A stretch of DNA of 64,000 nt from RYN-230 sp963770535 (GCA_963770535.1 CAVYPZ010000002.1:47706-111705), one strand, 5' to 3'. Numbered from the stretch's first letter, positions 26,599-35,177 are shown. Numbers and translations: made by a program. Notes: generated by a model from the sequence alone, not told the origin.

Positions 26599-26637
26599 GG
26601 CAGTGACTACTGTAGGTAGCCACTGCCTAACTTTTTG
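26599..26637 (+). terminator. Intrinsic terminator or attenuator, stem plus T-run
   Basis: Ten-base stem with one mismatch (ggcagtgact / agccactgcc), nine-base loop, then TAACTTTTT. A classical stem plus U-tract is rare in this GC-rich window. It lies 217 bases after bldC and 246 before the next gene, so it may end the bldC transcript or act as an attenuator for the following gene. The rest of the 26383-26882 gap holds repeated agtacacgc-like words, a GC hairpin near 26465-26490, a weak TTGCTC/TACTGG promoter-like pair at 26647-26675, and no convincing gene. Confidence 0.65.
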
Positions 26638-26882
26638 TAACTGCCCTTGCTCGGGGCCGAGGTCCGTCATACTGGTCCCTGCCACCAGCCAGGACGGCTG
26701 CTCGCCAGCGCCGCGGCTAGGTGGCACGGCCGCCAGCCAGGGGGGAGGGCGGCTCGCCAGGTATCCGCGTCCCCGATGCCACGGCGCGTGCGGGGGCACG
26801 TTCCGGGGCGGGACGCGATGCCGCCGCCAGCCGGGACTCGCGGCGCCCGGCGCGGCACCGCTTCTTAGGGGAGGATCGCACA

Positions 26883-28556
26883 ATGCCTGACCCAAGGCTG
26901 GTATCTCGCGCGCAACGCGCCGCGACAATGTTGGAGCGGGCATGGGAACGATGGCGCGCCACGCAGGGCCTGGAGACCGAGCCCATGCCACCGGTCTCGA
27001 GCTATGTGGGCTACTCGATCGAGGAGCCGTGGGGACGGCCCCGGGTCGTCTTCGGCGTGAACGCCGAGGACGCCGAGCGGCTCGCGGCGTTGCTGCAGGA
27101 GAGCGTCGGCTACGGGCCGGATGGCCTGCCCCGGGCCGCCGACCCCGGTTACCGGCCGCCCGTCCCGGGCGCGTTCGCGGCGGACCGGCCGGCCGTGCCG
27201 GAGCGCGGATACCCCGACCTTGGATACGCCGACCGCGGGTACTCAGACCGCGGGTACGACCAGAGCCTGCTCGACGACGTGCGCGGGCGGATTCCCGTGC
27301 AGGGCTGGCCGCCGGAGTTCAGCGACAGCCGTGAGCAGCTGAACGGGGCCGGGCCCAGCCATCCGGACGAGCCTCAGCTCCCCCTCGACCTGGGTACCGC
27401 GCGGGCCGACGAGGCCGCCGGGGACCTGCTCCGGCCCGATGAGCCCGGACAGGTTCCCGACCTGAAACTGCCCGGCGAGCTGGGGCTGTCCGATGAGTTC
27501 CGGGCGCCGGGAGATGTCGCGGACCAGGGCGGGTTCCCGGTGGGTGAGAGTCTCCCGGGCGGTCAGGGGTTCGGGCCCTGCGGTGAGGGATTCGGGTCCG
27601 GCGGCGAGGGGCTCGGGCCCGGCGGCAGGGAAGTCCCGCCGCCCGGCGATCTGGGGCCCGCGGCTGAGCGCGGGGTATCCGGCCTCGGCGCCCCGTATGG
27701 CGTGCCCTACGCGGGGGGCGCGCCCTACGCGGGCCCGCCGCCGGCCGTCCCGTACACCGGGGAGCCCTACGACCCCGACGGGCCCTACGGCCCGTATGGC
27801 CCGGCCGCTTCCTACGAGGGGATCACCGGCGAGGCCGAAGCCGAAGCCGGGGGCGGGGACGGCCGCGGCGGGGACGGCCCGCGCGATCTGGACGCCCGCG
27901 ACGGGTCGGGGCCCGGTGAAGACGCGCCCGGAACGGACCTGCGGGCCGAGGATCCGCGAGCCGGCGGGGAGCACGCTGAAGACGCTGACGGTGACGCGGT
28001 CCACGATGACGGCGCCCGCGAGGAGGCCGCCCGTGATGAGACCGCCCGCGAGGAGGCCGCCCGTGATGAGACCGCCCGCGAGGAGGCCGCCCGTGAGGAG
28101 GACCTGCGGGGCGGTCACAACCCGGGTGCCGGGCATCACAGGGGAGGCGATGCGGACGCGGCCAGCCGGGGCGGGCCCGCGGACATGCCGCTGCGCCAGG
28201 ATGCCCATGACCAGGACGACCGGAGCGGGGATCCGCTGACCAGGGACGCGGAGGCGGCGGGCCGCGAGGATCCCTCATCGGCTGGCCCGGGGGAGGAGCC
28301 CCCGGCGGCGGCTGGGCCCGCCAGCGATGCCCCTGCGGCACCGACGGCGGCCGCGGGCCGCCCGGCGGATTCCGTCAGCCGCGCCAGCATCCCCGACACC
28401 ATGGTCGCGGAGCTGGCCGGATGGGCTGCCGGTGAGCTTCCGGGGCAGGCCGCCGCGCGGCTGGCCAGCTGGGCGACGGCGGGTGGCGCGGTAGCCCGCA
28501 GCCGGCAGCAGGCCCGCCTGGGCGGCGGCGGAACCGCCGCAGAGCGGGTCAGCTAG
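26883..28556 (+). CDS. Low-complexity acidic actinobacterial protein
   Basis: A 557-residue protein of unknown function. Residues 1-75 form a compact conserved-looking domain (MPDPRLVSRAQRAATMLERA, SYVGYSIEEPWGRPRVVFGV, NAEDAERLAALLQ). After it come about 400 residues of Pro/Gly/Asp/Glu-rich disordered sequence with GYxDRGY, GPGGEGFG and AREEAARDET repeats. A final helical segment is TMVAELAGWAAGELPGQAAA. ATG 26883 has GGGGAGG eight bases upstream; the open frame starts earlier without support. No membrane helix. A scaffold or phase-forming role is possible but unproven. Confidence 0.75.
   Translation: MPDPRLVSRAQRAATMLERAWERWRATQGLETEPMPPVSSYVGYSIEEPWGRPRVVFGVNAEDAERLAALLQESVGYGPDGLPRAADPGYRPPVPGAFAADRPAVPERGYPDLGYADRGYSDRGYDQSLLDDVRGRIPVQGWPPEFSDSREQLNGAGPSHPDEPQLPLDLGTARADEAAGDLLRPDEPGQVPDLKLPGELGLSDEFRAPGDVADQGGFPVGESLPGGQGFGPCGEGFGSGGEGLGPGGREVPPPGDLGPAAERGVSGLGAPYGVPYAGGAPYAGPPPAVPYTGEPYDPDGPYGPYGPAASYEGITGEAEAEAGGGDGRGGDGPRDLDARDGSGPGEDAPGTDLRAEDPRAGGEHAEDADGDAVHDDGAREEAARDETAREEAARDETAREEAAREEDLRGGHNPGAGHHRGGDADAASRGGPADMPLRQDAHDQDDRSGDPLTRDAEAAGREDPSSAGPGEEPPAAAGPASDAPAAPTAAAGRPADSVSRASIPDTMVAELAGWAAGELPGQAAARLASWATAGGAVARSRQQARLGGGGTAAERVS
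28013..28099 (+). repeat. 30-bp tandem repeat, about 2.9 copies, in coding sequence
   Basis: Almost identical 30-bp units (gcccgcgaggaggccgcccg then tgatgagacc) coding AREEAARDET. In-frame and recent, as synonymous positions are unchanged between copies. Confidence 0.9.
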
Positions 28557-28627
28557 CGGGGTACCCTCGTGCTGGATCGGGCCCGACCGCAGTGGTGGCC
28601 CTGATGCCCAGCTGGCGGGAGTCCCGG

Positions 28628-29599
28628 ATGGTACGCGGTCATGGCCGGCCCGGTTTAATCCGCGCTGCAGTCCTGCGGCGGCTGGCCCGGATCAGCGTGG
28701 TGGCACTGGCCGGTGCCGGGCTGGCCGGATGCGCCGGGGCGGGCGGCATGGCGTTGCCGGCGGCGGGCCGGTCCCCGTCCGGGGCCGGGCCAGGAGCGGG
28801 GTTGACGGCTACGCCGGGAACCGGGGCCAGCGGCACGGGCCCGGCCACGCGAACGCCGGGCGCGACACCTGCCGGGCAGCGCCCAGGCCGTGCACCGCTG
28901 GGTACCGCCGCGCCTGCACGCACGGCCCAGCCCCTGGCCGGCCAGGTCATCGCCCTGGACCCCGGGCACAACGGCGCCAACTGGTCGCATCCGGCGATCA
29001 TCGACCGGCTGGTCAACGTGATCACCGAATGGAAGGCCTGTGACACGGCCGGGGCGCAGACTGACGCGGGATACCCCGAGCACGCCTTCACGTTCGACGT
29101 CGCGATGCGCCTGGCCAGGCTGCTCCGGGCCGAGGGCGCCACCGTCGTGCTCACCCGCCACAACGATCACGGCGTCGGGCCGTGCGTGACGCAGCGCGCG
29201 GCGATCGGCAACCGGGCCCACGCGGACGCGGCGATCTCCATCCACGCCGACGGTGGGCCACCCTCAGGGGCCGGTTTCGAGGTGATCGCCCCAGGCCGTA
29301 TCGCCGGCGCGCCGGACGCCCGCGTCATCGGGCCGTCCGGCCGGCTCGCCGTGGACATCAGGAACGCTTACCACCGGATCACCGGCGAGCCGTACTCCGA
29401 CTACGTCGGCACCCAGGGGCTGGACGTGCGCACCGACCTCGGCGGCCTGAACCTCTCCACCGTGCCCAAGGTCTTCATCGAGTGCGGCAACATGCGCAAC
29501 GCCGGCGACGCGGCCAGGCTGACCAGCCCGCGGTTCCGTGAGCGCGTCGCGGTGGCCCTGGAGGCCGGCTTCATCGCCTTCCTCGACAGGCATTCCTAA
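28628..29599 (+). CDS. N-acetylmuramoyl-L-alanine amidase (Amidase_3) lipoprotein
   Basis: A 323-residue zinc amidase cutting peptide stems from glycan strands. N-terminal signal with lipobox (LAGAGLAGCAG), then a 70-residue Ala/Gly/Pro/Thr linker. The Amidase_3 domain has ALDPGHNGANW (zinc His), PEHAFTFDVAMRLARLL (zinc Glu), AISIHADGGP (zinc His) and VFIECGNMRNAGDA (catalytic Glu). Start at 28628 chosen because GGGAG lies six bases before; the frame also opens at GTG 28592. The insertion HPAIIDRLVNVITEWKACDT after the first motif is common in actinobacterial members. Stands alone. Confidence 0.92.
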   Translation: MVRGHGRPGLIRAAVLRRLARISVVALAGAGLAGCAGAGGMALPAAGRSPSGAGPGAGLTATPGTGASGTGPATRTPGATPAGQRPGRAPLGTAAPARTAQPLAGQVIALDPGHNGANWSHPAIIDRLVNVITEWKACDTAGAQTDAGYPEHAFTFDVAMRLARLLRAEGATVVLTRHNDHGVGPCVTQRAAIGNRAHADAAISIHADGGPPSGAGFEVIAPGRIAGAPDARVIGPSGRLAVDIRNAYHRITGEPYSDYVGTQGLDVRTDLGGLNLSTVPKVFIECGNMRNAGDAARLTSPRFRERVAVALEAGFIAFLDRHS

Positions 29600-29632
29600 G
29601 CACGTCCTCAGCAATCGCTAAGGTCGGGGCGC

Positions 29633-30253
29633 TTGCATTCTGCTGTGACATCCGCGAGCGGGCCGCCGTCCAGCCGACGGTACGGGCATCCGCTGACCCT
29701 GGTGGCCGTGGCGGCCGTGGCCCTGGTCGCCGGTGCGGGAGCCGCGGCCATCGCGACCTCCGGCGGTTCCCCGGGCCCCGCCGCGGACTCCACGTCCGCG
29801 AAGGCCGGTCCTTCGCCCTCCGCCTCTGCCTCCCCCTGGCCAGGGCCCCGGCGCCCCTCAGCCCCCGCCCCCGGCAGGGCCGGCGGCTTCTTCGGCGGGG
29901 GGATCGGCGGTGGTTTCCCGGGGGCCCCGGTGCATGGCACCCTCGTGGTGCCCGTGTCCGGCGGCGGCTACCAGACCGAGGATGTCCAGCGGGGCAAGGT
30001 CACCGCGATCAGCAGTTCATCGGTCACGGTCGTCAGCGCCGACAAGTTTAAGAAAACTTACCGGGTGACCGGATCCACCTCGGTGAACGCCGGGAACGGC
30101 GGCCTCAGCGGCGTCAAGGTGGGCGACCAGGTCAGCCTCACCGCCACCGAGCACGGCTCTTCGGCCACCATCACCAGCATGATCGACTTGTCCCGCCTCG
30201 GTGGCCGGTTCCCCGGCCCCGGCGGCGGCAACCAGGGACAACCCTCAGGCTGA
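29633..30253 (+). CDS. Membrane-anchored DUF5666-like protein
   Basis: A 206-residue protein with a short N-terminal cytosolic part, one helix (TLVAVAAVALVAGAGAAAIA), a Ser/Pro-rich linker, a Gly/Phe-rich patch (GGFFGGGIGGGFPG) and a small beta-rich domain. That domain has QRGKVTAISSSSVTVVSAD, TYRVTGSTSVN and GVKVGDQVSLTATE, which match the repeat pattern of DUF5666-type domains. Function unknown, probably extracellular. The TTG start at 29633 is weak; GTG at 29645 is an alternative. Confidence 0.65.
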   Translation: MHSAVTSASGPPSSRRYGHPLTLVAVAAVALVAGAGAAAIATSGGSPGPAADSTSAKAGPSPSASASPWPGPRRPSAPAPGRAGGFFGGGIGGGFPGAPVHGTLVVPVSGGGYQTEDVQRGKVTAISSSSVTVVSADKFKKTYRVTGSTSVNAGNGGLSGVKVGDQVSLTATEHGSSATITSMIDLSRLGGRFPGPGGGNQGQPSG

Positions 30254-30369
30254 GGGTGAAGACGTCTGGTTCCGGCCCGGCCTGCCCAGGGACCGGGCCG
30301 GGACCAGACACCAGCGAATTCCGCCACCTCCCGCACGCACTGTCGGCAGGCCGGCGGACAATCGGGGAC

Positions 30370-32102
30370 GTGCGGGTTGCGGTGGTTGCCGGGCCCGGGC
30401 GCACGGCCCTCCTGCAGGAACTCGCCGAGGATGGCAGCGGCTACGCCGCGCCCACCCTGGTGAACGACTTCCCGGCTGCGGTAGCAGCCTACGAGCGCGC
30501 CGGGCCCGGGCGCGGTGACCGTGCGCCCGGAAGAGCCCGTGCCCCTGGAGCCCGTGCCCCGGGAGCGGGTGCCCCGGGGGCCGGTGCCGCGTGAGCCCGT
30601 GCGCTGGGTCTGGGCGGACACATCGGCGGTCTACCCGTCCCTGCTGCGCGCGGGAGTACGGGTGGACCGCTGCCACGACGTCGCGCTCACCGCGGCGCTG
30701 CTGCTGGCGCGGGACGGGCAGCAGGCCGGAGCGGCAGCCGTAGCCAGCCGGCGGGCCGGCCCGGCGCCCGGAGCTGCCGGGCAGGCGACCTTGTTCGGGC
30801 CGGCCGAACCGGGATTCGGCGACGCCCGCGAGGCGCTCACCGCCCTGGTCGCCGCGCACACGGAGCAGGTGCGCCAGATCGCGATGGACGCGCATCCGGC
30901 CAGGTTCGGGTTGCTGGCCGCGGCTGAATCGGCCGGGGGCCTGGGTGCCGCGGAGATGAGCGCCCGGGGCATGCCCTGGCGGGCCGACGTGCACGACGCC
31001 CTGCTGGCCGGCCTGCTCGGCGCCCGGCCCGGGGCAGGCCTCCGGCCGCCCCGGCTCGCCGGGCTGGCCGCCCAGATCTCCGGCGCGTTCGGCGGCCGCC
31101 CGGTCAACCCCGATTCCCCGGCCCAGTTGCTGAAGGCGTTCGCGACGGACGGCGTCGCGGTGCCGTCAACCCGCTCGAGCGTGCTGCGGGACATCGACCA
31201 CCCCGCAGTTCCCTTCCTGCTCGAATACAAGGAGCTGGCCCGGCTGCACGCGGCGCACGGCTGGGCCTGGCTGGACGAATGGGTCCGCGGCGGCCGGTTT
31301 CACCCGGAATACGTGGTCGGGGGAGTCGTGTCGGGCCGGTGGGCGAGCCGCGGCGGCGGTGCGTTGCAGATCCCGCGGGTGGTGCGCCGCGCGGTCGTGG
31401 CCGATCCCGGCTGGGTTCTGGTCGTCGCGGACGCGGCGCAACTGGAGCCCCGGGTACTCGCGGCCCTGGCCGGTGATCACGCGTTCGCCGAGGCGGCGGG
31501 GTCCGGCGACCTGTACCAGGCGCTGGCCGGGGCGTTCGGCGGCGACCGGGCCAAGGCCAAGGTGGCGTTGCTGTCCGCGATGTACGGCGGGGCCGGGGGC
31601 GAGGCCTCGCAGCTGCTGGCCGTGCTCCGGCGGCGCTTTCCCCGGGCTGACGCCTACGTGGAGGCCGCCGCGCGGGCCGGGGAGGAAGGGCGGGTGGTCC
31701 GGTCCCGGCTCGGCCGGTCCTGCCCGCCACCGTCCGCCGAGTGGCGGGGCCTGACCGCGTCGGCTGACGAGCCCGGTGCGGATGACCAGCGGGCCCGGCG
31801 CTCGTTGCGGGCCCGCGGCCGGTTCACCCGGAATTTCGTGGTGCAGGCCAGCGCGGCCGACTGGGCGCTGGTCCTGCTGGCCGGCCTCGCGCCGGCGGCT
31901 CGCGGACATGGGCGACGGACCGGGGCTCGTGTTCTTCCAGCACGACGAGGTGATCGTGCACTGCCCCCAGGCCCTGGCCCCTCAGGTGGTCGAGGCCATC
32001 GGCGGCGCCGCCCAGGAAGCGGGCCGCCTGGTGTTCGGCGCGACCCCGGTGCGGTTCCCCGTGACCACGGCCGTGGTCGGCTGCTACGCGGACGCGAAAT
32101 GA
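30370..32102 (+). CDS. PolA-like 3'-5' exonuclease/DNA polymerase, broken by two frameshifts
   Basis: A family A polymerase-like protein, about 575 residues when repaired, of the actinobacterial form that carries a degenerate exonuclease domain and no 5' nuclease. Most of it is in one frame (30515 to about 31885): VRWVWADTSAVYPSLLRAGV, FHPEYVVGGVVSGRWASRGG, VLVVADAAQLEPRVLAALAG (motif A), AKAKVALLSAMYGGAGGEA (motif B region) and FVVQASAADWALVLLAGL. The end with LVFFQHDEVIVHCPQ (motif C, HDE) and VVGCYADAK is in the next frame, stopping at 32102. The N-terminal RVAVVAGPGRTALLQELAED is in the previous frame. Both shifts equal one extra base. Sequencing errors or a decaying gene; see findings. 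Confidence 0.75.
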
Positions 32103-32127
32103 CCGGCGCGGGCCAGGACCGGGCGGG

Positions 32128-32562
32128 TCAGGCGGTGGCGGTGGCGGGCTGGTCGGTACCGCAGTACTTGCACTTGCTGGCGGCAGCGGGCAGATCGGTG
32201 GACAGGCACGCCGGGCAGGTCTTGACCGGCGCGGGATCACCGAAGACCACCTGCCCGCGGCGGGCCTGAACCGCCTTGTACGGCACGACGATGAGGAAGT
32301 ACACGACGGCAATGAAAATGATGAAGTAGATGATCGCGGAGATAAAGGCTCCGAAATCCACGAACGTCTTAGGGTTGTTTGCCTGGCCCAGCTGGACACC
32401 CAGGCCGTGCGATGAGCCGCCCTGGAACCGGGCCACGATGGGGTTGATGATGTCGGTCGTGAAGGCGAGGATCAGGCCGCTGAAGGCCAAGGCGACGACC
32501 AGCCCCACCGCGACGACGATCACGTCACCACGCATCAGAAAGTTCTTGAAGCCCTTCAGCAT
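32128..32562 (-). CDS. mscL: Large-conductance mechanosensitive channel MscL with C-terminal zinc ribbon
   Basis: A 144-residue channel that opens under osmotic downshock. The N-terminal MLKGFKNFLMRGDVIVVAVG helix, the first membrane helix (about 16-40), the periplasmic loop and a second helix (about 70-95) are typical. Instead of the usual C-terminal helix bundle it ends with a CPAC-x11-CKYCG motif (Cys 116, 119, 131, 134), a probable zinc ribbon. Clear start with CCTCC complement just upstream. The 236 bp upstream (32563-32798) holds no gene, only the likely promoter. Confidence 0.93.
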   Translation of the reverse strand: MLKGFKNFLMRGDVIVVAVGLVVALAFSGLILAFTTDIINPIVARFQGGSSHGLGVQLGQANNPKTFVDFGAFISAIIYFIIFIAVVYFLIVVPYKAVQARRGQVVFGDPAPVKTCPACLSTDLPAAASKCKYCGTDQPATATA

Positions 32563-32831
32563 GCCCTATCCTCCGATTCGCGATCACGGATGGCGCCCGG
32601 GACAGCGGCCTTGATCCGCGGGCATCGCCGGGCCGCCGGAACCGCAGCAGTCACCGCGCCAGGGCGACTCCGGCTGCCACTGCCCTGACGTCTGCCGTCC
32701 CCGATCGTGACTCCTTGCGGTGCGGCGCCCCGTGACTACAGCTGGTACCTGGCGTGAGATAACCGGACAGGCCATACCATTCCGGTGATCATGACGGGAT
32801 GCAAGTGTTTCCCCTGGGACTCGCCGCAACG

Positions 32832-32969
32832 TCAGCGACGGGCGCTGGCCCCCCGGGGCGTAAGCACGATCCTGCCGAACACCTCGCCGGCCGTGACGGG
32901 TTCGACGCCCTCGCCGACCGCGGCCACGGTGCCCGCTATCTCGCCGCCGAGGATGTGACCTTCCCTGAA
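32832..32969 (-). pseudogene. Remnant of an MDR-type (quinone) oxidoreductase
   Basis: About 45 codons read GGEIAGTVAAVGEGVEPVTA followed by GEVFGRIVLTPRGA and a stop. The first part is the conserved N-terminal GxEIAGTVxAVGxGV of medium-chain dehydrogenases/quinone reductases. The second resembles their C-terminal end (GRIVLTP). Some 250 residues that should lie between are absent. It overlaps the beginning of the open frame of the TetR fragment on the other strand. Interpretation as a deletion remnant is inference from these two motifs. Confidence 0.55.
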
Positions 32970-32975
32970 GCCGTA

Positions 32976-33473
32976 GCCGGCGACCGCCCCACCCTGTACC
33001 GCCGCTTCCCGACCAAGGAGATCCTGGTCACCGAGGCCTTCACGGACCAGATGTGCGCGTGCCATGCCATCGCCGACGAGGGGCTCGCCGACCCCGATCC
33101 GTGGCACGGTTTCTGCCTCGTGATCGAGAAGATCTGTGAACTGCACGCACGTAACCGGGGCTTCACCACAGCCTTCATGTCGACCTTTCCCGACGCGATG
33201 GATTTCGCCGCGGGCCGCGAATACGCGCTGAGGTCGATCGCCGGACTGGCCCGCCGCGCCAGGGACTCGGGCCATCTGCGCCCCGACTTTGCCGTGGACG
33301 ACCTGATCCTGATACTCATGGCCAACAGCGGCATCCGCGCCACCTCACCGGCCGCCGCGGTCGCGGCCTCCCGGCGCTTCGCCGCGCTCGCGATCCAGGC
33401 ATTCCAGGTCTCCCCCGGGGCCTCGCCGCTGCCGCCGGTGCCGCGGCTGGCGCCCGTGGCAGCCATACCCTGA
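32976..33473 (+). pseudogene. TetR-family regulator lacking its DNA-binding helices
   Basis: From RPTLYRRFPTKEILVTEAF on, this is a TetR regulator: that segment is the end of the recognition helix and helix 4, followed by a ligand-binding domain (DDLILILMANSG). The 35-40 residues forming helices 1-2 of the HTH are missing. The upstream part of the open frame (from 32799) is instead antisense to the MDR remnant. Such a protein could not bind an operator normally. Probably formed by a deletion joining a tetR gene to its divergent oxidoreductase. Confidence 0.65.
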
Positions 33474-33503
33474 CGCAGCACCGCCTGCGGCCATCACGCC
33501 GCA

Positions 33504-34328
33504 TCAGCCACGTGTCAGGTGTGTTCCGCTGAATGCACTCTTTACCTGCGTTAGCTGACTGTCGATGATTGCCGGAATCTCCGCGGGCAGGGCTGGTGTC
33601 TCAGCTATTGCCAAGGCCACGGCGTCTGGTATGCGCTCGATGAGGCCGGCGATTATCTGCGAGGCGCGCCGCCCCGAGAGTCCCCAGCGTGCCGTTTCGC
33701 TGAGGATTCGGTCGGCTGTCACCCGGCGTGTGCGCTGGACGCTATCGATAGACATTGCCAGACGGTCGTCCCCGTAATAAAGCGTTGACATCAGGTCATA
33801 GAGCGGGGCGAGCCCCAGCGCGCCGGACGGGTGGTGCAGCAGCGAGAAATTCTTGGCGTGGGCGTCCCCGTTGCCGACCAGGACGTTGAGCACAACGGCT
33901 CTCAGCAGCGCCTCGGCGTCGGGAGCGGGGGCTACAGCCCGGAGGATCCCAGCGATGCGCACTAGCGATGGTCCGCCATCCTCCTGGTACTTCTTGTCTG
34001 GCGGGACGCCTGTTGCCTGGCAGAAGTCTTCCTGGTGGAGACGCTGAACCGAGCCGTCCTGGTGAATCACCCGGTCGTAGCGCTCGATGATGATCATCTT
34101 GCGGCCGTTGACCACGGTGGTTTCCACGCTCGCGGCTGAAAGGCCGAGGTGTCTCGCGAGGCGCATGCAGAATGCCTCGTTTTCGACGGTGCCCCGAAGG
34201 GTGGCGATCTCTGGCTTGAGGATGTGCGTCGAAGGCGTGCCGTCCACAGGCCTTCCGGCCAGGACCGGTCGGTGACCCCCGCCGTACACCAAGCTGAGAC
34301 CCGCGACTTGTTTACGTTCCGTGACCAT
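33504..34328 (-). CDS. HipA-like serine/threonine kinase, N-terminally truncated
   Basis: A 274-residue protein covering only the kinase half of HipA (usual length about 420). PSTHILKPEI is the ATP-loop Lys, VLNVLVGNGDAHAKNFSLL the catalytic Asp/Asn loop, LAPLYDLMSTLYYG the metal-binding Asp. The N-terminal HipA_N domain and the first part of the kinase lobe are absent. No HipB-like antitoxin gene lies beside it. GC content and codon use (for example aaa, tta-poor but many at-ending codons) are visibly lower in GC than neighbours, suggesting recent transfer. Could be an inactive remnant or a short stand-alone HipT-like kinase. Confidence 0.7.
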   Translation of the reverse strand: MVTERKQVAGLSLVYGGGHRPVLAGRPVDGTPSTHILKPEIATLRGTVENEAFCMRLARHLGLSAASVETTVVNGRKMIIIERYDRVIHQDGSVQRLHQEDFCQATGVPPDKKYQEDGGPSLVRIAGILRAVAPAPDAEALLRAVVLNVLVGNGDAHAKNFSLLHHPSGALGLAPLYDLMSTLYYGDDRLAMSIDSVQRTRRVTADRILSETARWGLSGRRASQIIAGLIERIPDAVALAIAETPALPAEIPAIIDSQLTQVKSAFSGTHLTRG

Positions 34329-34455
34329 TAGCCCAGAATAATTTGAGAGAGGAAATTCCCGGGCCTGTGGGCGGGCCTGCCTGCCATGTGCTGGGAAGGC
34401 AGCGCCCGGGCGGCAGTACTGAGCGGGCGGCGCTCAGCAGAGGGGGCCAGTTCAC

Positions 34456-34641
34456 ATGTGGAGGATCCTCCTCGCGATCGCCGGCTCCCTGATCGTCATC
34501 GCCGGGGTGGTCTGGACGCTGCAAGGTCTTGGCTTCATCAAGGGCAGCGTCATGACCGGGGTGACGTTGTGGGCCCTGATCGGCCCGCTGACCGCGCTGT
34601 GCGGGCTGGCCGTGACCGTGACCGGCCTGCGGCGGGGCTGA
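34456..34641 (+). CDS. Small two-helix membrane protein
   Basis: 61 residues: MWRILLAIAGSLIVIAGVVW, then TLQGLGFIKGS, then a second helix LWALIGPLTALCGLAVTVTG and a basic end RRG. This small family (helix - WTLQGLG - helix) is widespread in actinobacteria with no known role. The ATG follows GAGGGGG by eight bases. Converges on arfB. Confidence 0.8.
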   Translation: MWRILLAIAGSLIVIAGVVWTLQGLGFIKGSVMTGVTLWALIGPLTALCGLAVTVTGLRRG

Positions 34642-34672
34642 GCGGCCGCCCCGGGGCGCGTACCCGCGGCGG

Positions 34673-35095
34673 TCAGTCGTCGGTCGAGCGCCGCAGCCGC
34701 TTGATCTGGGACCGGCGCTGCTTGGCCGCGAGCCTGCGTTCCTGCGAGCCGCGGGTCCGCTTGGTCGGCCGCCGGACCGCTGGCGGCGGGGCGGTCGCGG
34801 CGGTCAGCACGTCGGCCAGCCGCCGGGACGCCGCCTCCCGGTTGCGCAACTGGGACCGGTGCTCGGACGCGCTGACCGTGAGCACCCCGCTGACCAGCCG
34901 GTCCGCCAGCGCGGCCAGCGCGCGCTCCTTGAGCACGGGGCCCAGCGCCGACGAGGCCGCCACGTCATACGACAGCTCCACCCGGCTGTCGCTGGTGTTG
35001 ACCGACTGCCCGCCGGGCCCGGAGGACCGGGAGAACCGCCAGGACAGCTCGTCGGCCGGAATCACCGTGTTCCGGACCTGGATCGGGTCCACCAC
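34673..35095 (-). CDS. arfB: Alternative ribosome-rescue factor ArfB (YaeJ-like)
   Basis: A 140-residue peptidyl-tRNA hydrolase that frees ribosomes stalled on non-stop mRNA. RFSRSSGPGGQSVNTSDSRV contains the catalytic GGQ. The basic C-terminal tail (RRPTKRTRGSQERRLAAKQ, then RRSQIKRLRR) is the part that enters the empty mRNA channel. The GTG start (35095, or the following GTG) follows GGAAGG closely. Divergent from the PPK2 gene. Confidence 0.92.
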   Translation of the reverse strand: MVDPIQVRNTVIPADELSWRFSRSSGPGGQSVNTSDSRVELSYDVAASSALGPVLKERALAALADRLVSGVLTVSASEHRSQLRNREAASRRLADVLTAATAPPPAVRRPTKRTRGSQERRLAAKQRRSQIKRLRRSTDD

Positions 35096-35177
35096 CTTCC
35101 CATGATCCCCCAGCCTGGGACGATCGACGTAACGCGCAGGATTGACGTGAGGCGCATGACGAGCGGGAGGACCGTGG

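Noticed and set aside
26640..26882. A riboswitch upstream of the acidic repeat protein
   Set aside because: A CCGAGGTCCGTCA word recalls ydaO parts, but the rest of the motif is missing.
26513..26890. A 125-codon open frame between bldC and the next gene
   Set aside because: No ribosome site, Cys/Gly-rich random composition, and it spans the terminator stem-loop.
30256..30594. A separate 112-codon gene before the polymerase
   Set aside because: Its middle part matches the expected polymerase N-terminus and its end is a shifted Pro/Ala/Gly-rich reading of the next frame.
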